Part shown: positions 34,650 through 43,483 of the stretch, piece after piece
Numbering within the stretch: the stretch's first letter is position 1
Layout of the letters: each line of letters starts with the position of its first letter
Source of the DNA: CBDCVN01 sp965223585
GTDB lineage: Bacteria; Deinococcota; Deinococci; Deinococcales; Trueperaceae
Length of the DNA: 64,000 nucleotides
Reading direction: 5' to 3'
Assembly: GCA_965223585.1 (NCBI GenBank)
Contig: CBDCWW010000013.1
Location: 13,336 to 77,335 of the forward strand
Program-made: the position numbers and the translations under genes
The notes under the pieces: generated by a model
The model's input: only the letters and a program-made list of their open reading frames with translations
Told to the model about the DNA's origin: nothing
Databases searched by the model: none

Positions 34650-36008
34650 CTATACTTTTATTTGTTTCCAGTGTCCCATACGGAAGCGTGTTAGATAAAC
34701 AAATCCTAAACCCCCAAGGTAAATTAATGCTCCTAACCAAGCACCTAGAACTCCCCATTGCAATGGAAAGGCAAAAAGCCAGGCTAAGGGTAAGAAAATC
34801 CCCCAGCCAAAAACTATTTTTGTCCACATAGTAAAAGTAGTGTCGCCTGCTCCATTAAGTGCTCCACCTAATACTATAGCTAGTGCATCAAAAACTTGAT
34901 ATAAAGCTACTAAACGTAAGACAGCCACACCAGTGGCAACTATAAAAGCTTCCTTAGTAAAAATACTTATCAATAAACTTGGAGCAATTAAGTAACTCAG
35001 TCCAATAAGCCCCATGACAAACATAGCTAGATAAGTAGCACGGTAACCTACTTTTTCGGCCAACTCAGGGTTTTTGGCCCCTAAGTGTTGAGCAACTAGG
35101 CTCGAGCCAGCCATAGCAATAGCAATGCCCATTGTAAAAGATAAGCTCATGTACTGCAGGGCGATTTGGTTAGCAGCTAAGGTATCTGTGCTTATACGTC
35201 CTAGGAGAGCAAAGAAAGTGCTAAAAGAAGAAACCTCTATAAAATCTCCTAATCCCATAGGTAAACCAATTTTTAATGTTTGTTTTAATTCTTGCTCAGA
35301 GGCTATATGAAAACGACCCGTGGCATAGTGAGCCCTATGGATAGGATGCCAAAGTATAACAGCACTAGCCAGAGCGTTAATAGCATTGGCAATTACAGAA
35401 GCATAAGCGGCTCCTTCAACACCGAGCAAAGGAAAACCCCAATTGCCTAGAACTAGGAGCCAATCAAGCAAAACATTGATTAGTACTGTTATCCATGCTA
35501 ACCACATGGGTGTTTTGGAATCTCCACGACCTACTAAGAAACCCCAAACCACAGCACTAAACATTATTAATGGCACTTCAAAACAGCGAATACGTAAGTA
35601 GTTTGTTCCAAGCTGTCTGACTAAATCATTGTCTCGAGGAGCAGCAAAGCTAAAAATTAACTCGAATAAAGAGGGTAAAAATAATATAGATAATGACAGT
35701 AATGTTATTAGCGATAGTACATTCCATACTACTCGCCCTATTTGTTCATAATCTTTTGCACCATAAGCCCTACCCACAAAAACCACACTGCTACTGGCAG
35801 TACTGCGAAAAAGTAGCATGACTGCAAAGTAAATAACACTAGCAAGGCCTACAGCAGCGAGGGCTTCGGTACTAATTTTAGAAACAAAAAAGGTGTCAGC
35901 AACGCCTAAGAGGACTAAGGATAAATTTTGCAGGATAAGAGGCACAGCTAAAACTGTAACCTCACGCATAATGCCTGTGTGCATAAATAGCCTGCCCCTA
36001 ATTCTCAT
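34650..36008 (-). CDS. MATE-family multidrug/metabolite exporter
   Basis: A 452-residue inner-membrane protein with about twelve hydrophobic segments in two related halves, typical of MATE antiporters that export cationic compounds using H+ or Na+ gradients. Seen: N-terminal REVTVLAVPLILQNLSLVLLGVADTFFVSKI, AAVGLASVIYF, and in the second half GLPMGLGDFIEVSSF, AANQIALQYMSLSFTMGIAIA and LGGALNGAGDTTFTMW. The length is standard. The start is ATG 36008, but the internal ATG eight codons later is possible. Monocistronic; the substrate cannot be predicted. Confidence 0.9.
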   Translation of the reverse strand: MRIRGRLFMHTGIMREVTVLAVPLILQNLSLVLLGVADTFFVSKISTEALAAVGLASVIYFAVMLLFRSTASSSVVFVGRAYGAKDYEQIGRVVWNVLSLITLLSLSILFLPSLFELIFSFAAPRDNDLVRQLGTNYLRIRCFEVPLIMFSAVVWGFLVGRGDSKTPMWLAWITVLINVLLDWLLVLGNWGFPLLGVEGAAYASVIANAINALASAVILWHPIHRAHYATGRFHIASEQELKQTLKIGLPMGLGDFIEVSSFSTFFALLGRISTDTLAANQIALQYMSLSFTMGIAIAMAGSSLVAQHLGAKNPELAEKVGYRATYLAMFVMGLIGLSYLIAPSLLISIFTKEAFIVATGVAVLRLVALYQVFDALAIVLGGALNGAGDTTFTMWTKIVFGWGIFLPLAWLFAFPLQWGVLGAWLGALIYLGGLGFVYLTRFRMGHWKQIKV

Positions 36009-36106
36009 AGTAAAATATGACTATAGGTGGGATACTTTTCTGCTAACAAATACTATTGATAAATGTGGTGTTTGCTATGTACTAGTAAGCTCTTAATAAG
36101 CTTTAC

Positions 36107-36493
36107 TTACGTTTGACATGCTGGGCACAATCCATAGAAGGTAAGATCATGATTGGTAATAGCAAAACCGCCGGGTAATGAAGTGTCAGTTAATTTGACA
36201 ATAGGACAATTTACCTCGAGATCATAAACAGTTTCACAAGCTTGACAGCAAAAGTGATGGTGGTGGTCATTACGTTTAAGCTCATAACGAGCACTCTCAC
36301 TGGGAATATGTACAGCTACAATTTGGTTTTCTTGTTCGAGTAGCTTAAGAGTACGGTAAACCGTAGCAAGGCCAAGACGAGGTTGTGTTTTTTTGGTATG
36401 CTCGAGCACTTCTTGAGGAGTAAGTGGCCCTGTTGCCTTTGAAAAACTTTCAATAATGGCTTTTCTTTGTACTGTTTGTCGTTTCACTAACAA
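36107..36493 (-). CDS. Fur-family metal-responsive repressor
   Basis: A 128-residue regulator. The N-terminal winged helix is visible as QRKAIIESFSKATGPLTPQEVLEHT, then LGLATVYRTLKLLEQENQI. The dimer/metal domain carries HHHHFCCQACETVYDLE (about residues 86-102) and a C-terminal CPAC structural zinc pair. Fur, Zur, Mur and PerR share this layout. The divergent neighbour is a ZnuA-like binding protein, which favours Zur, but motif inspection alone cannot decide. It is divergently transcribed, with a 337-base spacer that holds an operator candidate. Confidence 0.88.
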   Translation of the reverse strand: MLVKRQTVQRKAIIESFSKATGPLTPQEVLEHTKKTQPRLGLATVYRTLKLLEQENQIVAVHIPSESARYELKRNDHHHHFCCQACETVYDLEVNCPIVKLTDTSLPGGFAITNHDLTFYGLCPACQT

Positions 36494-36515
36494 TCCTGCT
36501 CTTAAAAATCGATCA

Positions 36516-36536
36516 CATAATAATAATTACATTATG
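36516..36536. promoter_or_regulatory. Candidate Fur/Zur operator
   Basis: An AT-rich imperfect palindrome with outer arms CATAAT and ATTATG around a 9-base AT-rich centre. It lies 23 bases upstream of the Fur-family start, in the divergent spacer. The form resembles Fur-family boxes. Two further hairpins lie nearby: GATAAGCCACT with near-complement (36565-36589) and CACACTAT/ATAGTGTG (36589-36610). The assignment is inference. Confidence 0.4.
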
Positions 36537-36830
36537 CTAACAGCTAGTCAATATAGAGTGATTTGATAAGCCACTAATAAGTGCTTATCACACTATAGAA
36601 AGATAGTGTGTCAGAGATTTTTGCCAAAGTAGAAAAACATTTTTGTAAAGTATGTCGTATGCTGTAAGGTGTCGCGATGAATGTGTTTGCATAGTCTAAT
36701 GAACAAAAAGCTCTTTACTGTATTCAGAGTGACATTACTCATGATTGATAAGGCAAAGATTTATAAGATGGCCTATGTTTACCGAAACTGTTTTATAATT
36801 GATCTGTGAGTTAAAAGCACAGGAAAACTT

Positions 36831-37775
36831 GTGAAGAAAATACTCTTACTTTTTACAGCTTCATTTATTTTCTGTCTATCTAATACCTTTGCTCAAAAGA
36901 TTATTACTACTATTCACCCGTACTATAGCTTAGTAGAGCAGATTGCTCCTGAAGCTGAAGTGATTCGCTTATTGCCTGTGGGGCTTTCATCTCATTCACT
37001 AGACCCTACTCCTAGCATAGTTGCTGATTTAGCTACAGCTGACTTTGTTGTTTTAAACGGAATTATAGATGAATGGGTACACGATGCAGTTAGGACAACA
37101 AATCCAAAAGCTAAAGTAATAGAAATTTTTGAACTAGTAGTTACTAAGCCAATTCGAGCAGGTGATCGTGGCAATTACAATTCCCAAGACTCTGGTGAAT
37201 ATAAGGCCAACAATAAACAAAGCTCTAAAGCAGAAGTTATTGATCCTTATAGTAGTGGAAGCAGCAGGATTAACCCCCACATTTGGCTTGACCCTATTTT
37301 AATGATGAGCGCTACATTGATTATTGCTGATCAACTTGCACAAATTGATCAGGCAAATGCCAATAACTATCTAGCTAATGCTCAAGAGCTTAATGAGAGC
37401 CTGTTAAACTTAAATAAAGAACTTGAAGAAATGCTAAGACCTGTAAGAGGTACTGCTTTTGTACCACTTCATGATGCTTGGCGCTATTTTGCTAGACGTT
37501 ACCATTTAAATCTTGTAATAGAAATTCAACCTTTACAAGGCCAACCGTTTACAGCTATTCATCTAAGCAATGTTTTGAAAGAAATTGAAAAGGTTGAGGT
37601 TAAGGCTCTTTTTAGTGAGGTACAATTACCCCGTCACACTTCTGAAGTAATTCTTGAGCTAACTAAAATCAAAAAATTGGCTTTCCTAGATTCTATAGGT
37701 GGAGGAGCTGAAACTAAGAACTATCAAGAATTTTTACATTATAATGCTAGGATCATTTTAGAGACATTAAAATAG
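36831..37775 (+). CDS. znuA: ZnuA-like metal-binding periplasmic protein
   Basis: A 314-residue cluster A-1 solute-binding protein for Zn2+ or Mn2+ uptake, starting at GTG 36831 with AGGAAAA upstream. A signal peptide covers residues 1-21 (ending TFAQ). Metal ligand candidates are His in GLSSHSLDPTPS (about residue 55), His in RINPHIWLDP (about 147), His in VPLHDAWRYF (about 212), and a late Asp in LDSIGGG (about 289). The usual His-rich loop of high-affinity ZnuA is replaced by a Ser/Lys/Asn-rich loop, so Mn2+ is possible. No ATPase or permease gene follows; a HupE-like gene comes next. Confidence 0.82.
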   Translation: MKKILLLFTASFIFCLSNTFAQKIITTIHPYYSLVEQIAPEAEVIRLLPVGLSSHSLDPTPSIVADLATADFVVLNGIIDEWVHDAVRTTNPKAKVIEIFELVVTKPIRAGDRGNYNSQDSGEYKANNKQSSKAEVIDPYSSGSSRINPHIWLDPILMMSATLIIADQLAQIDQANANNYLANAQELNESLLNLNKELEEMLRPVRGTAFVPLHDAWRYFARRYHLNLVIEIQPLQGQPFTAIHLSNVLKEIEKVEVKALFSEVQLPRHTSEVILELTKIKKLAFLDSIGGGAETKNYQEFLHYNARIILETLK

Positions 37776-37882
37776 TATTTCCACTATGTCTTATGCTATT
37801 TTTTGTGCCCACCTTATTCTACTCCTTGTACGATGTAGGTTGCGTTTATTTATTGTAAAACTTGTTGAAATTGAGGAAAGTC

Positions 37883-38917
37883 ATGAAGTTGCAAGCTACA
37901 AAATCTTTAGTTACATTTCTTTTGTTTTGCCTTTTAAGTTTGAGTCAAGCGCATTGGGCTGATTTAGCTGTAGCAGAGGTTAATATATATGAAGTTGGGG
38001 TTTTTATGGTGCTGACTTTTCCTACAGAGATTATGAATCAATTAAGTGATGATAATTTAGATGAAGATTTGCAGCTCGAGGCGTTTTTCAGTAAACATAT
38101 TGTTCTGTCTGATGAAAAAGGCAATAAAGCTCAAACAGCCTTAATTGATTTAGAAAACGAAGATACTCATAGCATTGCTTCACTACGTTATAGCTGGCCT
38201 GAACCAGTGACTGATATAAAAATGCATTATGGTTTATTTTTGCCGAATGTCCCCACAGCCAGTATGTTAGCTACTATTATTCAAGGTGAGCAGACCAGCA
38301 CTGTAACTTTTACTCCAGAAAATCGTGATGTCACTCTAAATACTAAAAAACGATCATGGGTCCAACAAGTAAAGGCTTTTGGCTTGCTTGGGATAAAGCA
38401 TATTTTGACAGGCTATGACCACTTGTTGTTTCTAGTAGCCTTGCTTATGCTTAGTGGTGGTATTGGCTATTTAATAAAAATAGTTAGTGCTTTTACTGTA
38501 GCTCATTCTATAACACTCTCATTGGCAGTTTTAGGAATAGTAAATTTACCAGCACAGATCGTAGAAAGTATTATTGCCCTTAGCATAGCTTTTATAGCAG
38601 TTGAGAATTTATGGCGTAAAGAAAAGGCTTTAAGGCTACGTTGGTTAATAGTATTTGGGTTTGGCTTATTACATGGATTAGGTTTTGCAGGTATATTACA
38701 AGAGATGCCTATCCCTCGCTCTGAATTAGCCCTTTCCCTTATTAGTTTCAATTTGGGTGTAGAGATAGGCCAAATTGCCATAGTGACAGTGACTTTTTTA
38801 CTACTGCAACTTATTAAGAAACAACCTTGGGAAGTTTATATGCGTTATTGGATTTCTATTGGTGTGGCAGCTATGGGAATATTTTGGTTTTTCGAAAGGA
38901 TATTCCCACTTTTTTAA
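37883..38917 (+). CDS. HupE/UreJ-family membrane protein
   Basis: A protein of about 344 residues. A signal peptide (ending SLSQAHWA) and a ~150-residue extracytoplasmic domain precede the HupE/UreJ_2 membrane domain. Its hallmark is GIKHILTGYDHLLFLVALLML (about residues 168-188), followed by FTVAHSITLSLA, VENLW, FGFGLLHGLGFAGIL and FNLGVEIGQIAIV, with five to six transmembrane segments. The conserved His and Asp residues suggest metal transport, as proposed for HupE/UreJ in nickel supply, so a link with the ZnuA-like neighbour is plausible. I chose ATG 37883 because GAGGA at 37873-37877 is ideally placed; an in-frame TTG at 37862 lies upstream of that site. Confidence 0.83.
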   Translation: MKLQATKSLVTFLLFCLLSLSQAHWADLAVAEVNIYEVGVFMVLTFPTEIMNQLSDDNLDEDLQLEAFFSKHIVLSDEKGNKAQTALIDLENEDTHSIASLRYSWPEPVTDIKMHYGLFLPNVPTASMLATIIQGEQTSTVTFTPENRDVTLNTKKRSWVQQVKAFGLLGIKHILTGYDHLLFLVALLMLSGGIGYLIKIVSAFTVAHSITLSLAVLGIVNLPAQIVESIIALSIAFIAVENLWRKEKALRLRWLIVFGFGLLHGLGFAGILQEMPIPRSELALSLISFNLGVEIGQIAIVTVTFLLLQLIKKQPWEVYMRYWISIGVAAMGIFWFFERIFPLF

Positions 38918-39057
38918 AAGGACTTTTAGAGGACTTAAAGAGAAAATTGCTTTCATAAATGGTATCTACACAGTTTTGCGTGAATTGATTAATGCTTTAT
39001 TAGAAGGGTGGACATAGTGGACACAAAATTCGGTAGAATCAGATTTAGGGAGGAAGT

Positions 39058-39657
39058 ATGAAATATATAAAAACCTTATTTTTGCTTACTTTATTAACAT
39101 TAAATTCATTTGGTTTAACAAGCCAGACCACACTAAATCAAACTATAATAAATCCATATCTACCAACAGGAGGCTTTGTTGGCCAGATAAAAGATTCAGA
39201 AATTTTTATTGCTATTGTTACTACTAATAGTGAAACCATAGCTTATATTTGCGATGGGGTAAAGGTAGCAGAATGGTTCCGTGGCTCTATGGCTGAAAGC
39301 GGTTGGCTCGAGCTAACCTCAAAAAAGGGTTGGAAACTTAGGGCAAGTATGAGTACTTCTAACGCCATAGGCTCACTTATTCTAGAAGATAGTAAACGAA
39401 TGTTTTTTATAGCTAGGCCTATAGAAGGCAAAGCTGGTCTCTACCGTGCTGAGAAAACTATGGAAAATATTAAATATGTAGGAGGATGGATTGTAAATGC
39501 AAAGGGTGAACAAAGGGGTGCAGTAGTTGGCGGCGGCACATTCCAAGCTGTACCAAATATTAATATGGAAAATTTTCAGACAGAAGTAGTAGAGCTGGGA
39601 AATTTTGCTACACAACTCATAACACCTAGCTATTTTGATGGTGCTGTCAAACCTTAA
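39058..39657 (+). CDS. Exported protein of unknown function
   Basis: A 199-residue protein with a signal peptide (residues 1-20: a KYIKTLFLLTLLTLNSFGL stretch) and a strong Shine-Dalgarno sequence (AGGGAGGAAG). The mature part is rich in beta strands, with FVGQIKDSEIFIAIVTTNSETIAYICDG, AEWFRGSM and KMFFIARPIEGKAGLYRAE-like segments, suggesting a beta-barrel or sandwich. No known family is recognised. It lies downstream of the metal-related genes, 140 bases away and with its own promoter-like AT-rich leader, and next to an anti-sigma factor on the opposite strand. Confidence 0.7.
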   Translation: MKYIKTLFLLTLLTLNSFGLTSQTTLNQTIINPYLPTGGFVGQIKDSEIFIAIVTTNSETIAYICDGVKVAEWFRGSMAESGWLELTSKKGWKLRASMSTSNAIGSLILEDSKRMFFIARPIEGKAGLYRAEKTMENIKYVGGWIVNAKGEQRGAVVGGGTFQAVPNINMENFQTEVVELGNFATQLITPSYFDGAVKP

Positions 39658-39718
39658 TGTAATGATTCAGCTTTAGTTTAAGGGTTTAAGAGCTTTTCTA
39701 TAGCTTTTACGGCAAGGG

Positions 39719-40480
39719 CTAGAACATAATAACCTGTGCTAGCTGATTAGTTAATTGTTCGCTGCCCTCTTGAGGCTCAAGGCTAACCAGAAGTGACTCA
39801 TAATTATCCTGCCATGACACCTCAAATATGCTATTTTTTGATAACCCTAGAGGAAAGCAAGTATCATTCATCTCCCCCCATGTTTGATATACTTGCCCCG
39901 GAGGCGGTGGTTCAGCTAAGACAAAAAGTGCACGATGGTCTGGACGAAGAAACAAGCTACCTATTTGCTTATTATCTACTGATTGAATAGGAATGGCCTG
40001 TGCTTCTGCATTTGCAAGCCAACTAGTTACCATTTGCTTTTCATGAACCATATCCACATGGGCTTTATATTGATAGCCTCCCCACCAGAAGGCTCCTAAA
40101 GCCAAAACACCTAAGACAGCTATAGAGCCTTTATAAGCAAAATTGGGAAGGCTAAAGATATTGCTTAAACGCTCCATAAAAGTAATGGTAGGTAAGTTGC
40201 TTTTATTTGTAGCTTGGGTTTGAAGTTGTTCTTTTACGGCAAGATTTTCATGTGTATTTATAGCTGACTGATGGATTTGTTGTTTTAAGCTATCCCAACT
40301 ATTTGATGATGGAGATACTTTAGGTAATGATTCTACCATGCCAACAAACATCGCATTGTACTTTTGCAGCTCGGCTTGACAGGTTTCACAGTTATCAAGA
40401 AATGCTTCTACTTTAGCTTCTTGTTCTTGCTCGAGCAACCCCAAAACATAATCAGGAATGAGATCTTTTATGTTTTTCAT
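39719..40480 (-). CDS. RskA-like anti-sigma factor
   Basis: A 253-residue membrane protein that should hold the adjacent ECF sigma factor inactive. The N-terminal sigma-binding part (DLIPDYVLGLLEQEQEAKVEAF, then DNCETC) resembles a zinc anti-sigma domain but has Asp where the usual His precedes the CxxC. A transmembrane segment lies at about 118-135 (GSIAVLGVLALGAFWWGGY). The extracytoplasmic part matches the anti-sigma-K/RskA domain: LFVLAEPPPPGQVYQTWGEMND. Its ATG overlaps the sigma-factor TGA (ATGA), the usual coupling of sigma and anti-sigma genes. Confidence 0.85.
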   Translation of the reverse strand: MKNIKDLIPDYVLGLLEQEQEAKVEAFLDNCETCQAELQKYNAMFVGMVESLPKVSPSSNSWDSLKQQIHQSAINTHENLAVKEQLQTQATNKSNLPTITFMERLSNIFSLPNFAYKGSIAVLGVLALGAFWWGGYQYKAHVDMVHEKQMVTSWLANAEAQAIPIQSVDNKQIGSLFLRPDHRALFVLAEPPPPGQVYQTWGEMNDTCFPLGLSKNSIFEVSWQDNYESLLVSLEPQEGSEQLTNQLAQVIMF

Positions 40481-41019
40481 GCATGCTCCAAGTAGCGCCT
40501 CATACGCAATAGAGCTTGACGGATACGAGTCTTGACAGTGCCTAAAGGTAGACCCATACTATTAGCCAATTCCCTGTGGCTATAACCACAAAAAAAGGCT
40601 TGTCTTACAAGGTCCCTATCTTCTTCTCGCAAGTGATCAAGGGCCTTTGCTATTACAATTTGGTCTACAGGGTCTGCTTTGTTTTCTTTATGCACAATGT
40701 CTTCAATCGTCTCGGTTTGCCAAGATTCATCAACTTGTGGTCTAACCTGTTTAGCACGAAGGCGTGAAATACACTCATTACGTGCTATGGTATAGATATA
40801 GGCACGAACTGAACCACGACGGGGCTTGTAGCCATCAGCTTTTTTAAAAAGCTTTAAGAAGGTGTCTTGTAAAACTTCTTCTGCCTCTTCTTTACTCTTT
40901 AGCATTTGAAAAGCTAATGAAAAGATGTTGACCTTAAGGCACTCATAAAGTTCCTCGAGTGCTTTTTCATCTCCTTGTTGCAAACGACTGAGAAGTGCTT
41001 GCTCGTCATTGGCAATCAT
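40477..41019 (-). CDS. ECF RNA polymerase sigma factor, SigK-like
   Basis: A 180-residue extracytoplasmic-function sigma factor. Region 2 is seen as LEELYECLKVNIFSLAFQMLKSKEEAEEVLQDTFLKLF, then YIYTIARNECISRLR. Region 4 is REEDRDLVRQAFFCGYSHRELANSMGLPLGTVKTRIRQALLRMRRYLE. The partner anti-sigma factor of RskA type overlaps its 3' end. In other bacteria SigK/RskA pairs often control secreted or surface proteins. A spondin-domain protein lies 194 bases upstream on the same strand and could be a target; this is inference. Confidence 0.92.
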   Translation of the reverse strand: MIANDEQALLSRLQQGDEKALEELYECLKVNIFSLAFQMLKSKEEAEEVLQDTFLKLFKKADGYKPRRGSVRAYIYTIARNECISRLRAKQVRPQVDESWQTETIEDIVHKENKADPVDQIVIAKALDHLREEDRDLVRQAFFCGYSHRELANSMGLPLGTVKTRIRQALLRMRRYLEHA

Positions 41020-41213
41020 TATACTTCCTATAGTAACTTGCTTGATGCTGATAGCTTTCCATTAGACAATACTACTAAATTATTAGACTTTAAATGAAGC
41101 CATCATAACTTGGAAATTTGAAATGGTTTGGGATAAAAAATACCCCAAACTCATAAGTGCTGCACAAAATACATCCTAAAGCCAAGGGGTTAACTACTAC
41201 ACAATATTGTTAG

Positions 41214-41999
41214 TTAATAGCCACTAGCTGAATTATTTGCTTCAATAGGTACAATTACTACACTAACTACACGATTATTTGTGCTAGGACGAGGATCTTC
41301 TAAAACTACTAAACCATTTTCATCATCGCCAGTATTGGGGCCACTTTGACGTGGTGCTTGGTTAGGACCAGTCCCCGGTTCTTCATCTACTTCTGTGCCA
41401 GAATCCCAGAGGGAAACTTGATCAGATACATTACCAGCAGTGGGGTTGCCATCTTCATCAAAAAGGGCAATACCTTGACCGCTAGGACTGTAGAAAAGGT
41501 CGTTGGACTGTACAAACATAGTAGCAAAGTTCAAATAGTCACCGGGGCGAGCACTAAAAGTAAAGCTATAAATATCTCCGGGGAGAGCTGGACCGGGTTG
41601 GTCAGCTCCTAAAGGAGTATTAAACACTCCGCTACTCTCAAAATTGGTTGCTAATGAAGCATCTAAAGCAGCAGGGTTACCATCTTCAGCTAGTGCCTCG
41701 AGCCCTTCACCTCTATCAGTGTGACCAGCAGTAAAAAGAGGGCCAGGATCTTGATGAACAACCCACACACCCGGTGCAAGTGGCACTGGCACACTACCAT
41801 TAGAGGTATTGAGTGTTTCAGCGGTAGAACTATTTAGAATAAAGGCCTGAAACATTACAGCATCGCTAGATGACATCATAGAATCTGATTCCATCATAGA
41901 GTCCTCCATCATAGAATCTGGTTGGGCATTACTGTAAGAGAGTACTAGTGCTATAGTAGTGATGCTGAGTATAAAAGCTTTGAAAACTTTGCTAATCAT
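41214..41999 (-). CDS. Spondin-domain exported protein
   Basis: A 261-residue secreted protein. A signal peptide (residues 1-25) is followed by a Met/Ser/Asp-rich stretch (SMMEDSMMESDSMMSSSD). The remainder matches the bacterial spondin-type domain: FQAFILNSSTAETL, APGVWVVHQDPGPLFTAGH, GEGLEALAEDGNPAAL, PGDIYSFTFSARPGDYLNFATMFVQSNDLFY and GTEVDEEPGTGPNQAPRQ. The role is unproven; it is probably envelope- or surface-associated. It is encoded upstream of the sigma/anti-sigma pair in the same direction. Confidence 0.85.
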   Translation of the reverse strand: MISKVFKAFILSITTIALVLSYSNAQPDSMMEDSMMESDSMMSSSDAVMFQAFILNSSTAETLNTSNGSVPVPLAPGVWVVHQDPGPLFTAGHTDRGEGLEALAEDGNPAALDASLATNFESSGVFNTPLGADQPGPALPGDIYSFTFSARPGDYLNFATMFVQSNDLFYSPSGQGIALFDEDGNPTAGNVSDQVSLWDSGTEVDEEPGTGPNQAPRQSGPNTGDDENGLVVLEDPRPSTNNRVVSVVIVPIEANNSASGY

Positions 42000-42226
42000 T
42001 TTTAAGTCCTTTCTAAAACTTAAAACTTAGGAAGCCAGAATCTTAACCTAACTTTGTGCTTGTAGGTTTTTTACTTCCTTATAAAAAGTTACGCTTAATT
42101 TACTAAAGTGGATTGATTTGGGTGGGTACATGAAAATTTTTGTGAAGAATTATGGTGTAATCATTTACTGGAAGTCACTAAGGACTACTAACTAGTGCTG
42201 TTTTTGAATTGGAGGTAGGCTTAAAA

Positions 42227-43369
42227 TTGTCTCTTAAACACTTAAAACTTAGTAAAGAAATTGAATCCATCCTAATTTCAAATCATCCTTGGATTTACCG
42301 TAATCACCTACCTAAACATGACCTTACAAATTCTCAATGGCTTCAGCTCGAGGCCGGCAAAACTAGTACTATTGGCCTTTATGATTCTGAAAGCCCTATT
42401 GCGATCAGACTATTTGGTAGTAACAACCAAGTACCAGACCGTAATTTTGTACATAAACGAGTTAAACAAGCACTCGAGCTAAGACAAAAAATCCCTGTTA
42501 GCACCAATGCTTACCGGCTAATTTATGGTGAAGGGGACTTTTTGCCGGGCATTACGGTTGATAGATATGAACGCTATGCTGTGCTTAAGACTTATTGCTC
42601 GAGTGTTGAAACGTTAGTGCCAGATGTGGTTTGGTCATTGAAAGAAGAACTTAGGTTAAAAGGCATCCTTAAAAAGACGAAGGAAGAAATTAAAGCTTTA
42701 TGGGGAGAATTACCGCCACCAGAAATTACTGTTAGCGAGAATTATATTAATATGCTTGCTAATCTTTATGATGGACAAAAAACAGGGCTTTTTCTAGACC
42801 AGCGTGAGAACCATGCCTTTGTAGAAAAACATTGCGATGGTAAAACCGTTCTTGACCTGTTTAGTTATACGGGGGCTTTTTCCCTTTATGCTGCTAGAGG
42901 GGGTGCAAGGCGCATTACTAGTGTTGATAATGCTCCAGCAGCAAATGAAGATAACAAAAAGAATTTTGCTCTAAATGGTTTTAACCCTAAAAGACAAGAA
43001 GTTATAACTGCAGATTGTTTTGAGCTACTAGAGGAATATGTTAAACAGGGAAAAACCTTTGATGTAGTTGTGCTTGACCCGCCTTCTTTGGCTCGAGCAA
43101 AAAAGAGTAAATATGTTGCACTACGTGCCTATCAAAAACTAAATATGATGGCCTTGCAGTGTGTAGGTAGCGGCGGTCTTCTTGCTACAGCAAGTTGCAC
43201 TTCACAGGTTTCCCCTGCTGATTTTAAAAGTATGCTGGCAGAAGCAGCACTTGAAGCAAATGTTTATGCTCAGATTATTCATGAGACAGGACATGCACTA
43301 GATCATCCTGTGCCTGTTAGTTTTCCTGAGGGTAGGTATCTTAAGTTTTTGGTTGCTCGAGTTTTATGA
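42227..43369 (+). CDS. rlmI: RlmI-like 23S rRNA (cytosine-5)-methyltransferase
   Basis: A SAM-dependent RNA methyltransferase of about 380 residues. The N-terminal PUA-like domain contains HPWIYRNHL. The central EEHD-type region has ITVSENYINM. The Rossmann domain has the conserved GLFLDQRENH, TVLDLFSYTGAFSLYAARGGA, VVLDPPSLARAK and LATASCTSQV with its catalytic Cys. I chose TTG 42227, because GGAGGT at 42211-42216 lies 10 bases upstream and an in-frame TTG at 42209 overlaps it. E. coli RlmI methylates C1962 of 23S rRNA; an exact target here is inferred by homology. The gene carries six CTCGAG hexamers. Confidence 0.88.
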   Translation: MSLKHLKLSKEIESILISNHPWIYRNHLPKHDLTNSQWLQLEAGKTSTIGLYDSESPIAIRLFGSNNQVPDRNFVHKRVKQALELRQKIPVSTNAYRLIYGEGDFLPGITVDRYERYAVLKTYCSSVETLVPDVVWSLKEELRLKGILKKTKEEIKALWGELPPPEITVSENYINMLANLYDGQKTGLFLDQRENHAFVEKHCDGKTVLDLFSYTGAFSLYAARGGARRITSVDNAPAANEDNKKNFALNGFNPKRQEVITADCFELLEEYVKQGKTFDVVVLDPPSLARAKKSKYVALRAYQKLNMMALQCVGSGGLLATASCTSQVSPADFKSMLAEAALEANVYAQIIHETGHALDHPVPVSFPEGRYLKFLVARVL

Positions 43370-43376
43370 GGGGGAT

Positions 43377-43475
43377 GCTGTTAGAAGTTTTTAGTTCTAT
43401 TTTAGGGGTTTGTTAGGTGTGTTTTTGGCATTCTACTAGTTGCCGTTGCAAAGAAAACGGTAATTAAGAAGGAGA
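43377..43475. repeat. Intergenic repeat, copy A (upstream of the PIG-L gene)
   Basis: About 100 bases starting GCTGTTAGAAG and ending AAAACGGTAATTAA. A second copy lies at 47460-47527 and continues at 48178-48207, where it is split by an IS200-type element. The repeat may include a promoter, as it directly precedes the Shine-Dalgarno sequence of the PIG-L gene. Confidence 0.65.
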
Positions 43476-43483
43476 TAAGGTCA

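Noticed and set aside
39008..39023. GTGGACA repeated before the gene at 39058
   Set aside because: The spacing is 9 bp, not 11, with only two copies, so it does not fit the SARP-type pattern.
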